Positions 55,629-63,341 of a DNA stretch of 64,000 nt are shown in pieces. Under the pieces are notes generated by a model. That model searched no databases and had not been told where the DNA came from. It saw only the letters and a program-made list of their open reading frames with translations. A program made the position numbers and the translations under genes. The stretch comes from Acidimicrobiaceae bacterium (GTDB lineage Bacteria; Actinomycetota; Acidimicrobiia; Acidimicrobiales; RAAP-2), in the NCBI GenBank assembly GCA_003160635.1, contig PMLV01000201.1:1-64000 (forward strand), given 5' to 3'. Every line of letters begins with the position of its first letter. Position 1 is the stretch's first letter.

Positions 55629-55724
55629 CAACCAGCGAGTGAGGTCGGCGATGGAGGACTGGTCCTCTGCGTAACCGCTGAACATCTCGCGAACCACCAC
55701 GGCCTCTTCGATGATTGACCACGC
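55629..55724 (-). mobile_element. Scrap of a large serine recombinase
   Basis: A minus-strand frame reads SIIEEAVVVREMFSGYAEDQ then SSIADLTRWL, matching the Recombinase-domain pattern of large serine integrases/transposases (roughly EEA-VVR-IF--YA-G-S---IA--L). A stop lies just upstream and the downstream frame is lost, so only ~32 residues survive. It marks a former mobile element in this spacer. No attachment site is visible. Confidence 0.55.
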
Positions 55725-55812
55725 TCACGTAGAACTCCCCAGACCTGCTCATTGAAATTCCCCACCCCTGAGTCCTCGGCGCGAGCGAGGCCCGAGTGGG
55801 CGAGTTATCTGC

Positions 55813-55841
55813 TTGACCGACAAGTAGCGGACGTCTATTGT
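55813..55841 (+). promoter_or_regulatory. Sigma-70-like promoter of the binding-protein gene
   Basis: TTGACC and TATTGT are separated by exactly 17 bp, with the -10 box 42 bp before GTG 55883. This is one of the clearest promoters in the window. Confidence 0.6.
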
Positions 55842-55882
55842 ACAAAGTAGAAAGATGGTGCCATCGCAAGAATGGGGGGATT

Positions 55883-57115
55883 GTGGCTATTCGGTTCATG
55901 ATGAGGTTCCTCGCCGTTCTTGGCCTCGCACTGGGGGTGCTGGTGGCGACTCCGCTGACCACGCCCAGCCAGGCGGCATCCAAGGCGTCCCCGATCACGA
56001 TCGGGTATGTCGCTCCGGAGACGGGCGCCCTGTCCGCAGGTTCGACCAACAGCCAGGACGGAGCCGAGGCGTTCATCAAGGCGATCAACAAGCAAGGCGG
56101 CTATCGGGGCCATCCCCTCCAGCTGATCAACGAGGATGACATGTCCGGGCCCACCGGAGCGGACGCCGCCGTCAACCTCCTCATCAGCAAGGGTGTGTTC
56201 GCCATCATCTCGAACAGCGACTTCTTCTTCACCGACGATCGGCCAGTTGAGCAGGCCGGGATCCCAGTGTTCGGCGGTGTCACCGACGGCCCCGAATATG
56301 GAGAGCAACCCTTCACCAACATGTTCGACATCCGTGGCGACGTGGATCCGAACAACGAGGGACTTCAAGTCCAAAGTGTCCCCTTCTTCAAGAGCGTCGG
56401 TGTCAAGAATGTCGCCGGCTTGGCCCTCGGCATCTCGGCCTCGTCGATCAGGACCGTCGTGGACTTCAAGACTGCACTACAGGACCAGGGTCTCCAAATG
56501 GGCTACGAAAACCTTACGGTGCCTTACGGTCCCTTTGACCCAACCGCTGATGTCCTGCAGATGAAGACCACCGGGGTGGACGGGATGGTCTGCTCGTGTG
56601 GAACCTCGACGTTCGTCGATTTCCTCACCACGATGCGGGCAGAGGGCCTGACCAACATCAAGTCGCTCAGCTGGGATCCCCCTGACACCTCCATCTTTGA
56701 CAATTCCACCGATACCGCCGCGGTGAAAGGGTCCTACTTCTTGACGCCTCAGCCGCCACTGACGAATCCCCAGTCGCTGCTTCTTGAGAAGAGGCTTCAC
56801 GCCGTCGAACCCAGCTACAAAGTCGGGGCCCCCCCGAGCTACACCACATTTGAAGCGTATTTGGCAATGACCTTTGTCTATGAGGGTCTCCAGCTCACGG
56901 GCAGCGCAAACCCGACGCAAGCGGAATTCATCAAGCACATGCAGACGCTGAAGAACTGGACTGACAATGGATTGTTGCCAGGACCGATCGGGCTTAACCA
57001 CTTCGGGACGGCGGATTCGAGGTACTGCAGTTGGTTTACCAAGGTGGAGGGCACGAAGTTCGTGTACCTGAACAACGGCAAGACGTTCTGCGCGACGGTA
57101 CCTTCAAATCTCTAG
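55883..57115 (+). CDS. Branched-chain-type ABC transporter substrate-binding protein
   Basis: A 410-residue exported periplasmic-binding-like protein (Peripla_BP_6/LivJ type). A Sec signal is seen in FMMRFLAVLGLALGVLVATP up to about TPSQAASKA, without a lipobox cysteine. The mature part starts ITIGYVAPETGALSAG and has VAGLALGISASS near 180. It should capture a small acid or amino-acid-like ligand. GTG 55883 has GGGGGG upstream and a good promoter. The LivHM fusion at 57529 follows after a decayed aconitase-like gene. Confidence 0.87.
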   Translation: MAIRFMMRFLAVLGLALGVLVATPLTTPSQAASKASPITIGYVAPETGALSAGSTNSQDGAEAFIKAINKQGGYRGHPLQLINEDDMSGPTGADAAVNLLISKGVFAIISNSDFFFTDDRPVEQAGIPVFGGVTDGPEYGEQPFTNMFDIRGDVDPNNEGLQVQSVPFFKSVGVKNVAGLALGISASSIRTVVDFKTALQDQGLQMGYENLTVPYGPFDPTADVLQMKTTGVDGMVCSCGTSTFVDFLTTMRAEGLTNIKSLSWDPPDTSIFDNSTDTAAVKGSYFLTPQPPLTNPQSLLLEKRLHAVEPSYKVGAPPSYTTFEAYLAMTFVYEGLQLTGSANPTQAEFIKHMQTLKNWTDNGLLPGPIGLNHFGTADSRYCSWFTKVEGTKFVYLNNGKTFCATVPSNL

Positions 57116-57130
57116 CAGTCCAGGCCTGCG

Positions 57131-57467
57131 ATGGGAATGACATCGGTTGAGAAAATCCTTGCTGGTCAATCTGGTTCGCGCGAGGTCAGGCAAGATACGT
57201 CGTGATGGTCGACGTCGACGTCGACGTTGCCGCCTATCACAATTGGTTTCCCCGCGTTCGCTCGTGTCGACACCTTGCGGCCAGACTTCACGACGCAGCG
57301 CGTGTTGGACGTCGAGCGGTTGGTGCCGCTGCACGGTCACGACGCTTCCCAAGGCCCTACAAGACATCGTGGAAGCTGAGGGTGTTGAGCCGATCTTGTA
57401 CAAACAAGAGTCTTTGATCGATGGCGCCGGTCCGCGCTATACCCGGGTCGAACTGAGTCCACCATGA
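57131..57467 (+). pseudogene. Collapsed aconitase-like large+small subunit genes
   Basis: ATG 57131 opens MGMTSVEKILAGQSGSREVR, near identical in layout to the intact large subunit's MGMTTVEKILASHSDQKEVK at 39902. After a frameshift come VVMVDVDVDVA and RPDFTTQRVLDVERLVPLHG, equivalent to the next 35 residues. It then jumps to LPKALQDIVEAEGVEPIL, the end of the small subunit (LPMALQDIVQAGGVEAVL). About 1.4 kb spanning the two genes has been deleted. Confidence 0.75.
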
Positions 57468-57528
57468 GACGCAAACGCTCCGATCGATCACTTCTTCGGG
57501 AGACGAGAACCGGGACAGGGGGGGAGCA

Positions 57529-59571
57529 GTGCTCCAGTATGTGATTGCCGGGTTGGTGTTGGGCGGCATCTACGCCATCGCCTCGGCGGGACTCGTCGTC
57601 ACGTACCTGTCGGCGGGCGTCCTCAACTTCAGCTTCGGCGCACTGGCCTACGCGGTCGCCCGCTTCTACTATTTCTTGAACTCCCAGCACAACTGGGCCA
57701 TCCTTCCCGCTGGGCTCCTCTCGATCCTCGGCTTGGGGCCCGCCTTGGGCATCCTTTTGTACTTCGCCCTGTTCCGGCTCCTGCGGCTGTCCTCAGTGCT
57801 GGTGAAGGTGGTGGCCACCCTGGGCGTCTCGGTGGCCCTCCCCCCGCTGTGCACAATCATCTTCGGGAACCAGACGATCCTCCAGGCTCCGGGCCTGGCC
57901 CCCCAACCAGCCCGGGTCTTTAAGTTCCTGGGCGCGCCGGTGACGATGGACCAGATCATCGTCTACGGCTGCGTGGTGGCCATCATGGTCGTGGGCGCCC
58001 TGGTCCTGCGCTACACCGACGTGGGCTTGCGGGTACGGGCCATGGTCGACTCCCCGGCCATGACTTCGTTGTCGGGAACCAGCCCCGACGCGGTGTCGGT
58101 CGCTGTCTGGGCGGTCAGCGTCGGCCTGGCCGGGTTGGTGGGGGTGCTGTCGGCCCCGATCATCGGCTTGGACCCCGAGGACTTCACCCTCCTCATGGTG
58201 GCGGCGTTCGCCGCGGTGGTGGCGGCCAAGCTGCGCAGCCTGCCCGTGGCGGTGGCCGTGGGGCTGGCCATGGGGATCGCCGGGGCCCTCGTCCAGTACT
58301 GGCTGCCGCCGTCAAGCTCTTTCACCGCGGCGGTGCTGCCGTCCATCCCCTTCGTCTTCACCGCCATCTTCCTCATCTACTTCATGATCCGAAGCGGCGG
58401 GGTCGACGAATCGGCCGGGATGGGCGGGGCCTTGGACCGGGCCATCAAGCCCCAGGGGGAGGCCCAGATCGCCGCCAGCACCGGCGGCGAGCCGGCGTCC
58501 AGGGCGCTTGGGTGGCGCTCGGGGGTCTTCGGATTCGCTCTGGTATGCATCTTGCCCCTGGTCCTGCACCCCATCTGGGTGGGAGCGGTCGGCCAGGGCG
58601 TCAGCTATGGGATCATCTTCTTGTCGTTCACTTTGGTGACCGGCGAGGGGGGCATGATCTGGCTCTGCCAGGCGACCTTCGCCGGCATCGGCGGGTTCAC
58701 CATGGCCATCTTGACGGTCAACCACGGCTGGCCGATCATGGCCGCGGTGGTGCTGGGCGGCATCGTGGCGGCGCCCTTCGGGGTGGTGATCGGCTTCTTG
58801 ACCATCCGGTTGGGCAACCTCTACGTGGCCCTGGTCACCCTCATCTTCGGGCTGTTGTTCGAGGATCTCGTCTTCAGCCGCCAGCTCTTCCAGAACAGCG
58901 GGATCGGCATCAACATCACCCTGCCGCAGTTCGCATCGGGACCCAAGGCCTTTGACTACCTGGCCCTCGCCATCTTCGCCGTCGTGGCACTGCTCATCGT
59001 GAACCTCCGACGCTCGACCAGCGGGCTGGCCCTCAACGCGGTTCGCTGGAGCGAGCCGGGGTCCAAGACCCTCGGGATCAGCGTGCTCCAGATGAAGGTG
59101 CTGGTCGCCGGGCTGTCCGCCTTCGTCGCCGGCATCGGCGGGGCGATGCTGGCGATGTCCTTCGGGATCGCCCTCTCGGCCAACTACGACACCCTGACCG
59201 GGGTGGTGTGGCTGGCGGTGCTGGTCACCTTGGGTATCCGCTCGAACGTGGCCGCCCTCTTGGCCGGCATCTCCTACACGATCCTGCCCGAGCTGACCCT
59301 GGTCTATCTCCCCAGGGCCTGGGCCAACGTGCCGCCAGTGCTCTTTGGACTGGGCGCCGTCGCGGTGGCCAAGAACCCCGAGGGCACCCTGGCCATGCAG
59401 GCACGCCAGGTCCGGTGGGCCTGGACCAAGGTCACCCGGCGCCGTGGCCGTCCCGGCGCGCCCTCGGGACCGCGGGGACGACCCGCGCTCAAGCCCAAGC
59501 CCGAGCCCACCACCGTGGCCGCCCTGGGTGGCGTGGCGGATCCCGACCGACGAGCGGACCATGAGCGATGA
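57529..59571 (+). CDS. Branched-chain-type ABC permease, LivH-LivM fusion (second copy)
   Basis: A 680-residue paralog of the permease at 47354 with the same fused layout: LivH-like part (GLVLGGIYAIASAGLVVTYL, GLRVRAMVDSPAMTSLSG) and LivM-like part from ~335 (SFTLVTGEGGMIWLCQATFA). Codons end in G/C more strongly than in the first copy. Start is GTG 57529 after AGGGGGGGAG. No ATPase genes accompany it, so it may rely on LivG/LivF at 49381-51077 (inference). The binding-protein gene lies upstream, and a DUF35 fossil overlaps its stop. Confidence 0.9.
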   Translation: MLQYVIAGLVLGGIYAIASAGLVVTYLSAGVLNFSFGALAYAVARFYYFLNSQHNWAILPAGLLSILGLGPALGILLYFALFRLLRLSSVLVKVVATLGVSVALPPLCTIIFGNQTILQAPGLAPQPARVFKFLGAPVTMDQIIVYGCVVAIMVVGALVLRYTDVGLRVRAMVDSPAMTSLSGTSPDAVSVAVWAVSVGLAGLVGVLSAPIIGLDPEDFTLLMVAAFAAVVAAKLRSLPVAVAVGLAMGIAGALVQYWLPPSSSFTAAVLPSIPFVFTAIFLIYFMIRSGGVDESAGMGGALDRAIKPQGEAQIAASTGGEPASRALGWRSGVFGFALVCILPLVLHPIWVGAVGQGVSYGIIFLSFTLVTGEGGMIWLCQATFAGIGGFTMAILTVNHGWPIMAAVVLGGIVAAPFGVVIGFLTIRLGNLYVALVTLIFGLLFEDLVFSRQLFQNSGIGINITLPQFASGPKAFDYLALAIFAVVALLIVNLRRSTSGLALNAVRWSEPGSKTLGISVLQMKVLVAGLSAFVAGIGGAMLAMSFGIALSANYDTLTGVVWLAVLVTLGIRSNVAALLAGISYTILPELTLVYLPRAWANVPPVLFGLGAVAVAKNPEGTLAMQARQVRWAWTKVTRRRGRPGAPSGPRGRPALKPKPEPTTVAALGGVADPDRRADHER

Positions 59572-59958
59572 CCCGGCCATTCCCTGACGCGATTGCTACC
59601 GCAGCTGCGCGACTGGAACCACGCCTACAGGACTTCAGGCGCGGATGGTCGGCTGCGGTTCCAACATTGCCTGGGTTGTGATCGGTTACCGCACCCACCG
59701 ACCCCGGTGTGCCGGAAATGCGGAGCAAGCACGCTCGACGAGCACGCTGTCTCCGGACGCGGGCTCGTCTAACGCCACGCCGCCACCCGGTAACGATGGG
59801 ATGCCGACGACCCATACCCCTACGTCGTAGCCATCGTAGCGATCGAGGAAGACCCAACTGTGCGTCTTACGACGACATCGTGGGCTGCAAGCCCGACGAT
59901 GTGTGTGTCGGCCTGCCTGTGCAGGTGGTGTTCGAGCAGTACGAGGATATCTGGCTCA
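59561..59958 (+). pseudogene. Decayed DUF35 zinc-ribbon/OB-fold gene
   Basis: ATG 59561, overlapping the permease stop, opens a clean N-terminus: LTRLLPQLRDWNHAYRTSGA, then GRLRFQHCLGCDRLPHPPTP and VCRKCG, the four-cysteine zinc ribbon. A TAA at 59771 ends it. The OB-fold follows in other frames: PYVVAIVAIEEDPTVRL, then VGCKPDDVCVGLPVQVVFEQ and YEDIWL. At least one stop and two frameshifts are present. The intact relative is at 9078-9509; no Ltp-like partner remains here. Confidence 0.75.
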
Positions 59959-59983
59959 ATGCCGAGGCCCGGCGGGCGTGGAA

Positions 59984-61225
59984 TCAGGACGACGACGCGG
60001 TGGTCAGGTTCGACCCGGGGATGTCCGTCCCGCAGATCGGCTTGGGCGACAGAGGCGTGAACCCATTCTTCTCAGCCTTCATGAGCCAGTGACATTGCTC
60101 AGGATCCTTGCCGAAACCGGTGGCGTAGTCCTGCGGGACCGGGAGAATGCCGTTCGCCGTGTAGGACTTGACGGTTCGCAGAGCCTTGATCACGGTGGTC
60201 GGCGTGGCGTGGGGCCCCGCCAGATGAATGCCGTTGATCATAAGGTCCGCCCCCAGCCACGACTCGTACTGGGCGAAGGTCGGGAACTGCGACTTGGTGA
60301 AGTGGGCATACTTGTCGAGGGCCGCCTGCATCTCCTTCGTGCCGGCGTTGGGTAGGTCGAAGGGCTCGAACTGGGTCTCGAAATCGAGGCCTTGGAGGCT
60401 CGACCAGGCCGGGGAGTGGATGACGGAGGGGGCGTACCCGACCGGGAAGATGGCGGCCTTGAGCTTGAGCCCGGCCTGCTCGAAGGCCTGGGCCAGCGCG
60501 TAGTCCGAGCTGTCCAACAGGTTGGGCCACAGGGTGTCGACGTGTTGCTGCTTGGCAGAGAGTGCCTCGGTGGTGAAGTCGACTGTGCCGAAAGGAACTG
60601 AGGTGTCCTCGACCCCCACCGTGCCACCGATCCGCTGGAATGCGTAGCTCGCGGCTCGGGCGGCGTAGACCGAGTTCGGGGCGATGGCATAGCCGTACGT
60701 CCCGAGCACCTTGGCGCCAACCAGCTTCAGCATCTTGCCGATGAACGCGTTGACCGGGTAGTTCGGGTTCACCGGCCCCCCGTCGGAAGAGAACATGTTG
60801 GTGTAGGGCTGCTCCCCCCACTCCGGACCGTCGGTGGATTCCCCGGTGACCGGCAAACCCGTCTGCTGGGCGTATTTGGCAGCGGACGAGAAGAGGGCCG
60901 AATCGGCGACGATGCCGATGGGATGCTTTGACAGGGCGTACTGCATGGCGGTCACCACCTGGGTGGTCTGGTCGTCGATGACCAGCGGGACCAGCTTGTG
61001 CCCGTCCACTCCGCCTTCGCTGTTCTGCAGGGCGACCCGCGCATCGAACCCGGCGGCGGCACCGGCGTAGCCGGCCGCTCCGAGACCCGTCTCAGTAACG
61101 ATCAGGGCGATGGTGTACGGGGCCGGAGCGGCGGCGGCGGGCTGGGCCGCGGCGCCGACCAACAGCATCGGCACGCAGACGACGGTGGTTGCGAACGCGG
61201 CAATCGGCGCAAGGAACTTTCGCAT
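59984..61225 (-). CDS. Branched-chain-type ABC transporter substrate-binding protein
   Basis: A 413-residue exported binding protein. A signal peptide (FLAPIAAFATTVVCVPMLLV up to about PAAAAPA) precedes YTIALIVTETGLGAAGY. LVGAKVLGTYGYAIAPNS is near 170 and SLQGLDFETQFEPFDLPN near 300. ATG 61225 follows GGGGAAG. It converges with the second LivHM fusion and may be an alternative receptor for it. Sequence differs clearly from the 55883 protein, suggesting a different ligand. Confidence 0.85.
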   Translation of the reverse strand: MRKFLAPIAAFATTVVCVPMLLVGAAAQPAAAAPAPYTIALIVTETGLGAAGYAGAAAGFDARVALQNSEGGVDGHKLVPLVIDDQTTQVVTAMQYALSKHPIGIVADSALFSSAAKYAQQTGLPVTGESTDGPEWGEQPYTNMFSSDGGPVNPNYPVNAFIGKMLKLVGAKVLGTYGYAIAPNSVYAARAASYAFQRIGGTVGVEDTSVPFGTVDFTTEALSAKQQHVDTLWPNLLDSSDYALAQAFEQAGLKLKAAIFPVGYAPSVIHSPAWSSLQGLDFETQFEPFDLPNAGTKEMQAALDKYAHFTKSQFPTFAQYESWLGADLMINGIHLAGPHATPTTVIKALRTVKSYTANGILPVPQDYATGFGKDPEQCHWLMKAEKNGFTPLSPKPICGTDIPGSNLTTASSS

Positions 61226-61746
61226 CTTCCCCGAGTCCTCTTCTCCCTCAACCACTCGCTGGCGAGAGAGTTCTCGTTGGCGGTGAGCGACACTGGAGCT
61301 TAACAGCGCTATCTGAATGCCTTTTGTCCAGGTGCGGACCCAGCTTGTCAAATGTTCGTGAGGCACCACCGGACCCGGTCTCGCCGCCCGATGGTCGAGC
61401 GAGGACGTCGTAGTTGACGAGACCATCATTCGGGTTCTGGATCCTCGCCGCACCTGACGTTTGCCCACGGCGCGCACCACTGCATGGTTCGCACTTGGCG
61501 CAGTTGGACGTGAGGCTCTCAGAGTCGCTTCCGCTGAGCTGGTGAGCGGCTGCCAATATGTCCTCGCGGATCATGTCGTCGACCACCGGCCGTCGCGCCT
61601 CGCCTTCTGCGGGCTTGAGGTAGCCGCCGCGCGCGTCGAAGCTGGCGATCAGCTCATCGGTGAGCGGGGTCCGGTCGTCGCTGATCGCGGCGATGGTCGG
61701 ACCGATCTTCTCCGCAATGGTCGGCTGCCGATCCCGGTCCAGGCTC
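61226..61746. other. Upstream region with an unidentified coding-like minus-strand piece
   Basis: A minus-strand frame runs from about 61762 to 61248. Its upstream two-thirds look coding: PTIAEKIGPTIAAISDDRTP, LTDELIASFDARGGYLKPAE, RRPVVDDMIREDILAAAH. I recognise no family. It joins the broken TauD gene without a start codon, so it is probably the tail of another deleted gene. Confidence 0.35.
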
Positions 61747-62448
61747 AGGAAACCCGGTGCGTGAAGAGCGCGTCGAGGAGTTCCTCGCTCTCGTCGTCGG
61801 GCATTCCAACGATCTCCCGGGTGTTTTGCTCGCAGACGTAAAGGATCGGCTCACCGGTTCGGGGGTGGGGGAGCGCAACGGGCTTACGGGTCCAAGGAGG
61901 ACGCTCGACCTCCGGGAGGAGGACGTCACTCACGTCACCCCTGAGGCGGATTTGACCTGCGGAAAGGATGACCTCTTTGCCCTCGATCCTGGCTCTCAGA
62001 TCCTCGGGGAGTGTCTGGTAGGCCCTGATCGCGCTCACAAAGTTCGTCGGTGCCACAGGTGGCTCTCTAGCTCGGTCGCGTAAAGCGACACTGTCTCGCA
62101 TGGCTCGTGGACCCAAGCGGTGTCGATGTGGAATTGCAGACGTCCGTGAGGCGCTGCTGAGTTTGGCCGCCGATTCGAGATGTACCAGTCGTCGGTGAAA
62201 GTCTCCTCGGCGGAAGCATCCGTGCTACGAATTAGGAACAGAGCGATCTCGACCTGTTCAGCGTGACTAATTTCCAGGTCGCGAAAAAACCGGCACACCA
62301 CGCGCATCGAACAGCCGCAAGAGTTCCGCGGCAGTCGGCTCATCACCTAGCATTGGGGTTCGAACTCCTCGATCTCCGCGCCGAAATCTATGCCTAGGTC
62401 GCGGATCTTCAGTTCTGCTGATTCTGCGGAATCGATTCCCTGACTCAA
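61747..62448 (-). pseudogene. Broken TauD/TfdA-family dioxygenase
   Basis: Start TTG 62448 with a fine GAGGAGGAAA site is intact, then LKIRDLGIDFGAEIEEFEP as in the functional relative at 30985, and a TAG. Further on, in changed frames: MLGDEPTAAELLRLFDARGV, FRDLEISHAEQVEIALFL, QFHIDTAWVHEPCETVSLYA (iron-binding H-x-D), then PPVAPTNFVSAIRAYQTLPE and LYVCEQNTREIVGMPDDESE. It ends before the distal His. One shift coincides with a T6 run. Not functional. Confidence 0.8.
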
Positions 62449-62504
62449 CTTGGGTTTCCTCCTCGTAAGAACATGAAGCAACGCGTCTTTACGTTCGCGA
62501 CCGC

Positions 62505-63320
62505 CTACCGTTTGTTGACCATGCCGGCGTCTACTGGGATAACGGTTCCCGTCACGTAGCGACCCTCATCGGAGACCAGCCACGCGATGGCATTAGAAAT
62601 GTCGATCGCATCAACCATGCCGACGGGCAGGGCGTTTGTCCATGCCCTTGCCAAATCGGGGTTCGCCTCCAACGCCTTTGCCATCAGATCGTTGACAGCC
62701 ATCGGTGTGCTCACTGCAGTCGGAGCAACACTATTGACCCGGATGTTGTGCGGAGCGAGGTAGTTGGCCCACGATCGCATCAGACCGATCACGCCGTGCT
62801 TCGAAGCCTGGTAAGCCAGCATTCCGGGTTCATTGGTAGCCACACCGATCAGACCCCCTGTGGAGCTCGTGATCACGATTGATCCTCCCTGCCCCCGTTC
62901 GACCATCGACGGTATGGCGACCCGCACCGTGTTCCAGACCCCGGTGAGATTGACGTCGATCACATCGAACCAGTCTCGGTCAGCGGCGTCGAGGCCACCG
63001 ACCCCGATTCCTGCGTTGGCCAGGACGATGTCGACCGGCCCGAGTTCGGCCGTCCCGTTTTCGAAGACCTCGCGCACGGCAGCTATGTCCCGCACATCAG
63101 CCTCGCGAGCGAAGATGCGCCGCCCGTTGGCTTCGACCTCTTTGACCGTCTGTTCAAGATCGGCAGGGGTGGACATGGGATAGGGCACCGACTCCATCTG
63201 CTCGCAGATGTCGAAGGTGATGATGTCCGCTCCCAGTTGAGAGAGCAGAGCAGCGTGACTCCGGCCCTGGCCCCTCGCTCCACCACTGATGAACACCACC
63301 TTGCCGTCAAGCTTTCCCAT
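62505..63320 (-). CDS. Mycofactocin-coupled SDR oxidoreductase
   Basis: A 271-residue SDR of the group with tightly held NAD that hands electrons to mycofactocin. Signs are GKVVFISGGARGQGRSHAAL at the N-terminus, the long insert after DICEQMESVPYPMSTPADLE, READVRD, NAGIGVGG near 98, and the catalytic YQASK near 160. It would oxidise an alcohol to ketone or aldehyde. AAAGGAG precedes ATG 63320. The P450 gene lies 21 bp upstream on the same strand, so hydroxylation then oxidation is a plausible pair. Confidence 0.85.
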   Translation of the reverse strand: MGKLDGKVVFISGGARGQGRSHAALLSQLGADIITFDICEQMESVPYPMSTPADLEQTVKEVEANGRRIFAREADVRDIAAVREVFENGTAELGPVDIVLANAGIGVGGLDAADRDWFDVIDVNLTGVWNTVRVAIPSMVERGQGGSIVITSSTGGLIGVATNEPGMLAYQASKHGVIGLMRSWANYLAPHNIRVNSVAPTAVSTPMAVNDLMAKALEANPDLARAWTNALPVGMVDAIDISNAIAWLVSDEGRYVTGTVIPVDAGMVNKR

Positions 63321-63341
63321 ACTTCGTCTCCTTTATCCGCT

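Noticed and set aside
55447-56091. Long minus-strand extension of the CoA-transferase frame
   Set aside because: It crosses the promoter and first codons of the binding-protein gene and has no family features; GTG 55446 with AAGGAG is the better start.
57210-57235. GTCGAC repeats near 57210 as a regulatory repeat
   Set aside because: They encode the Val-Asp run of the decayed aconitase-like gene and match VEVDVSV in the intact copy.
58312-59580. 422-codon minus-strand frame opposite the second LivHM fusion
   Set aside because: Rich in Gly, Asp, His, Gln as expected from the shadow of a GC-rich gene; no domain recognised.
61324-61352. GTCCAGGTG before a binding-protein gene as a StrR-type site
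   Set aside because: The right arm is absent at the 11-bp spacing.
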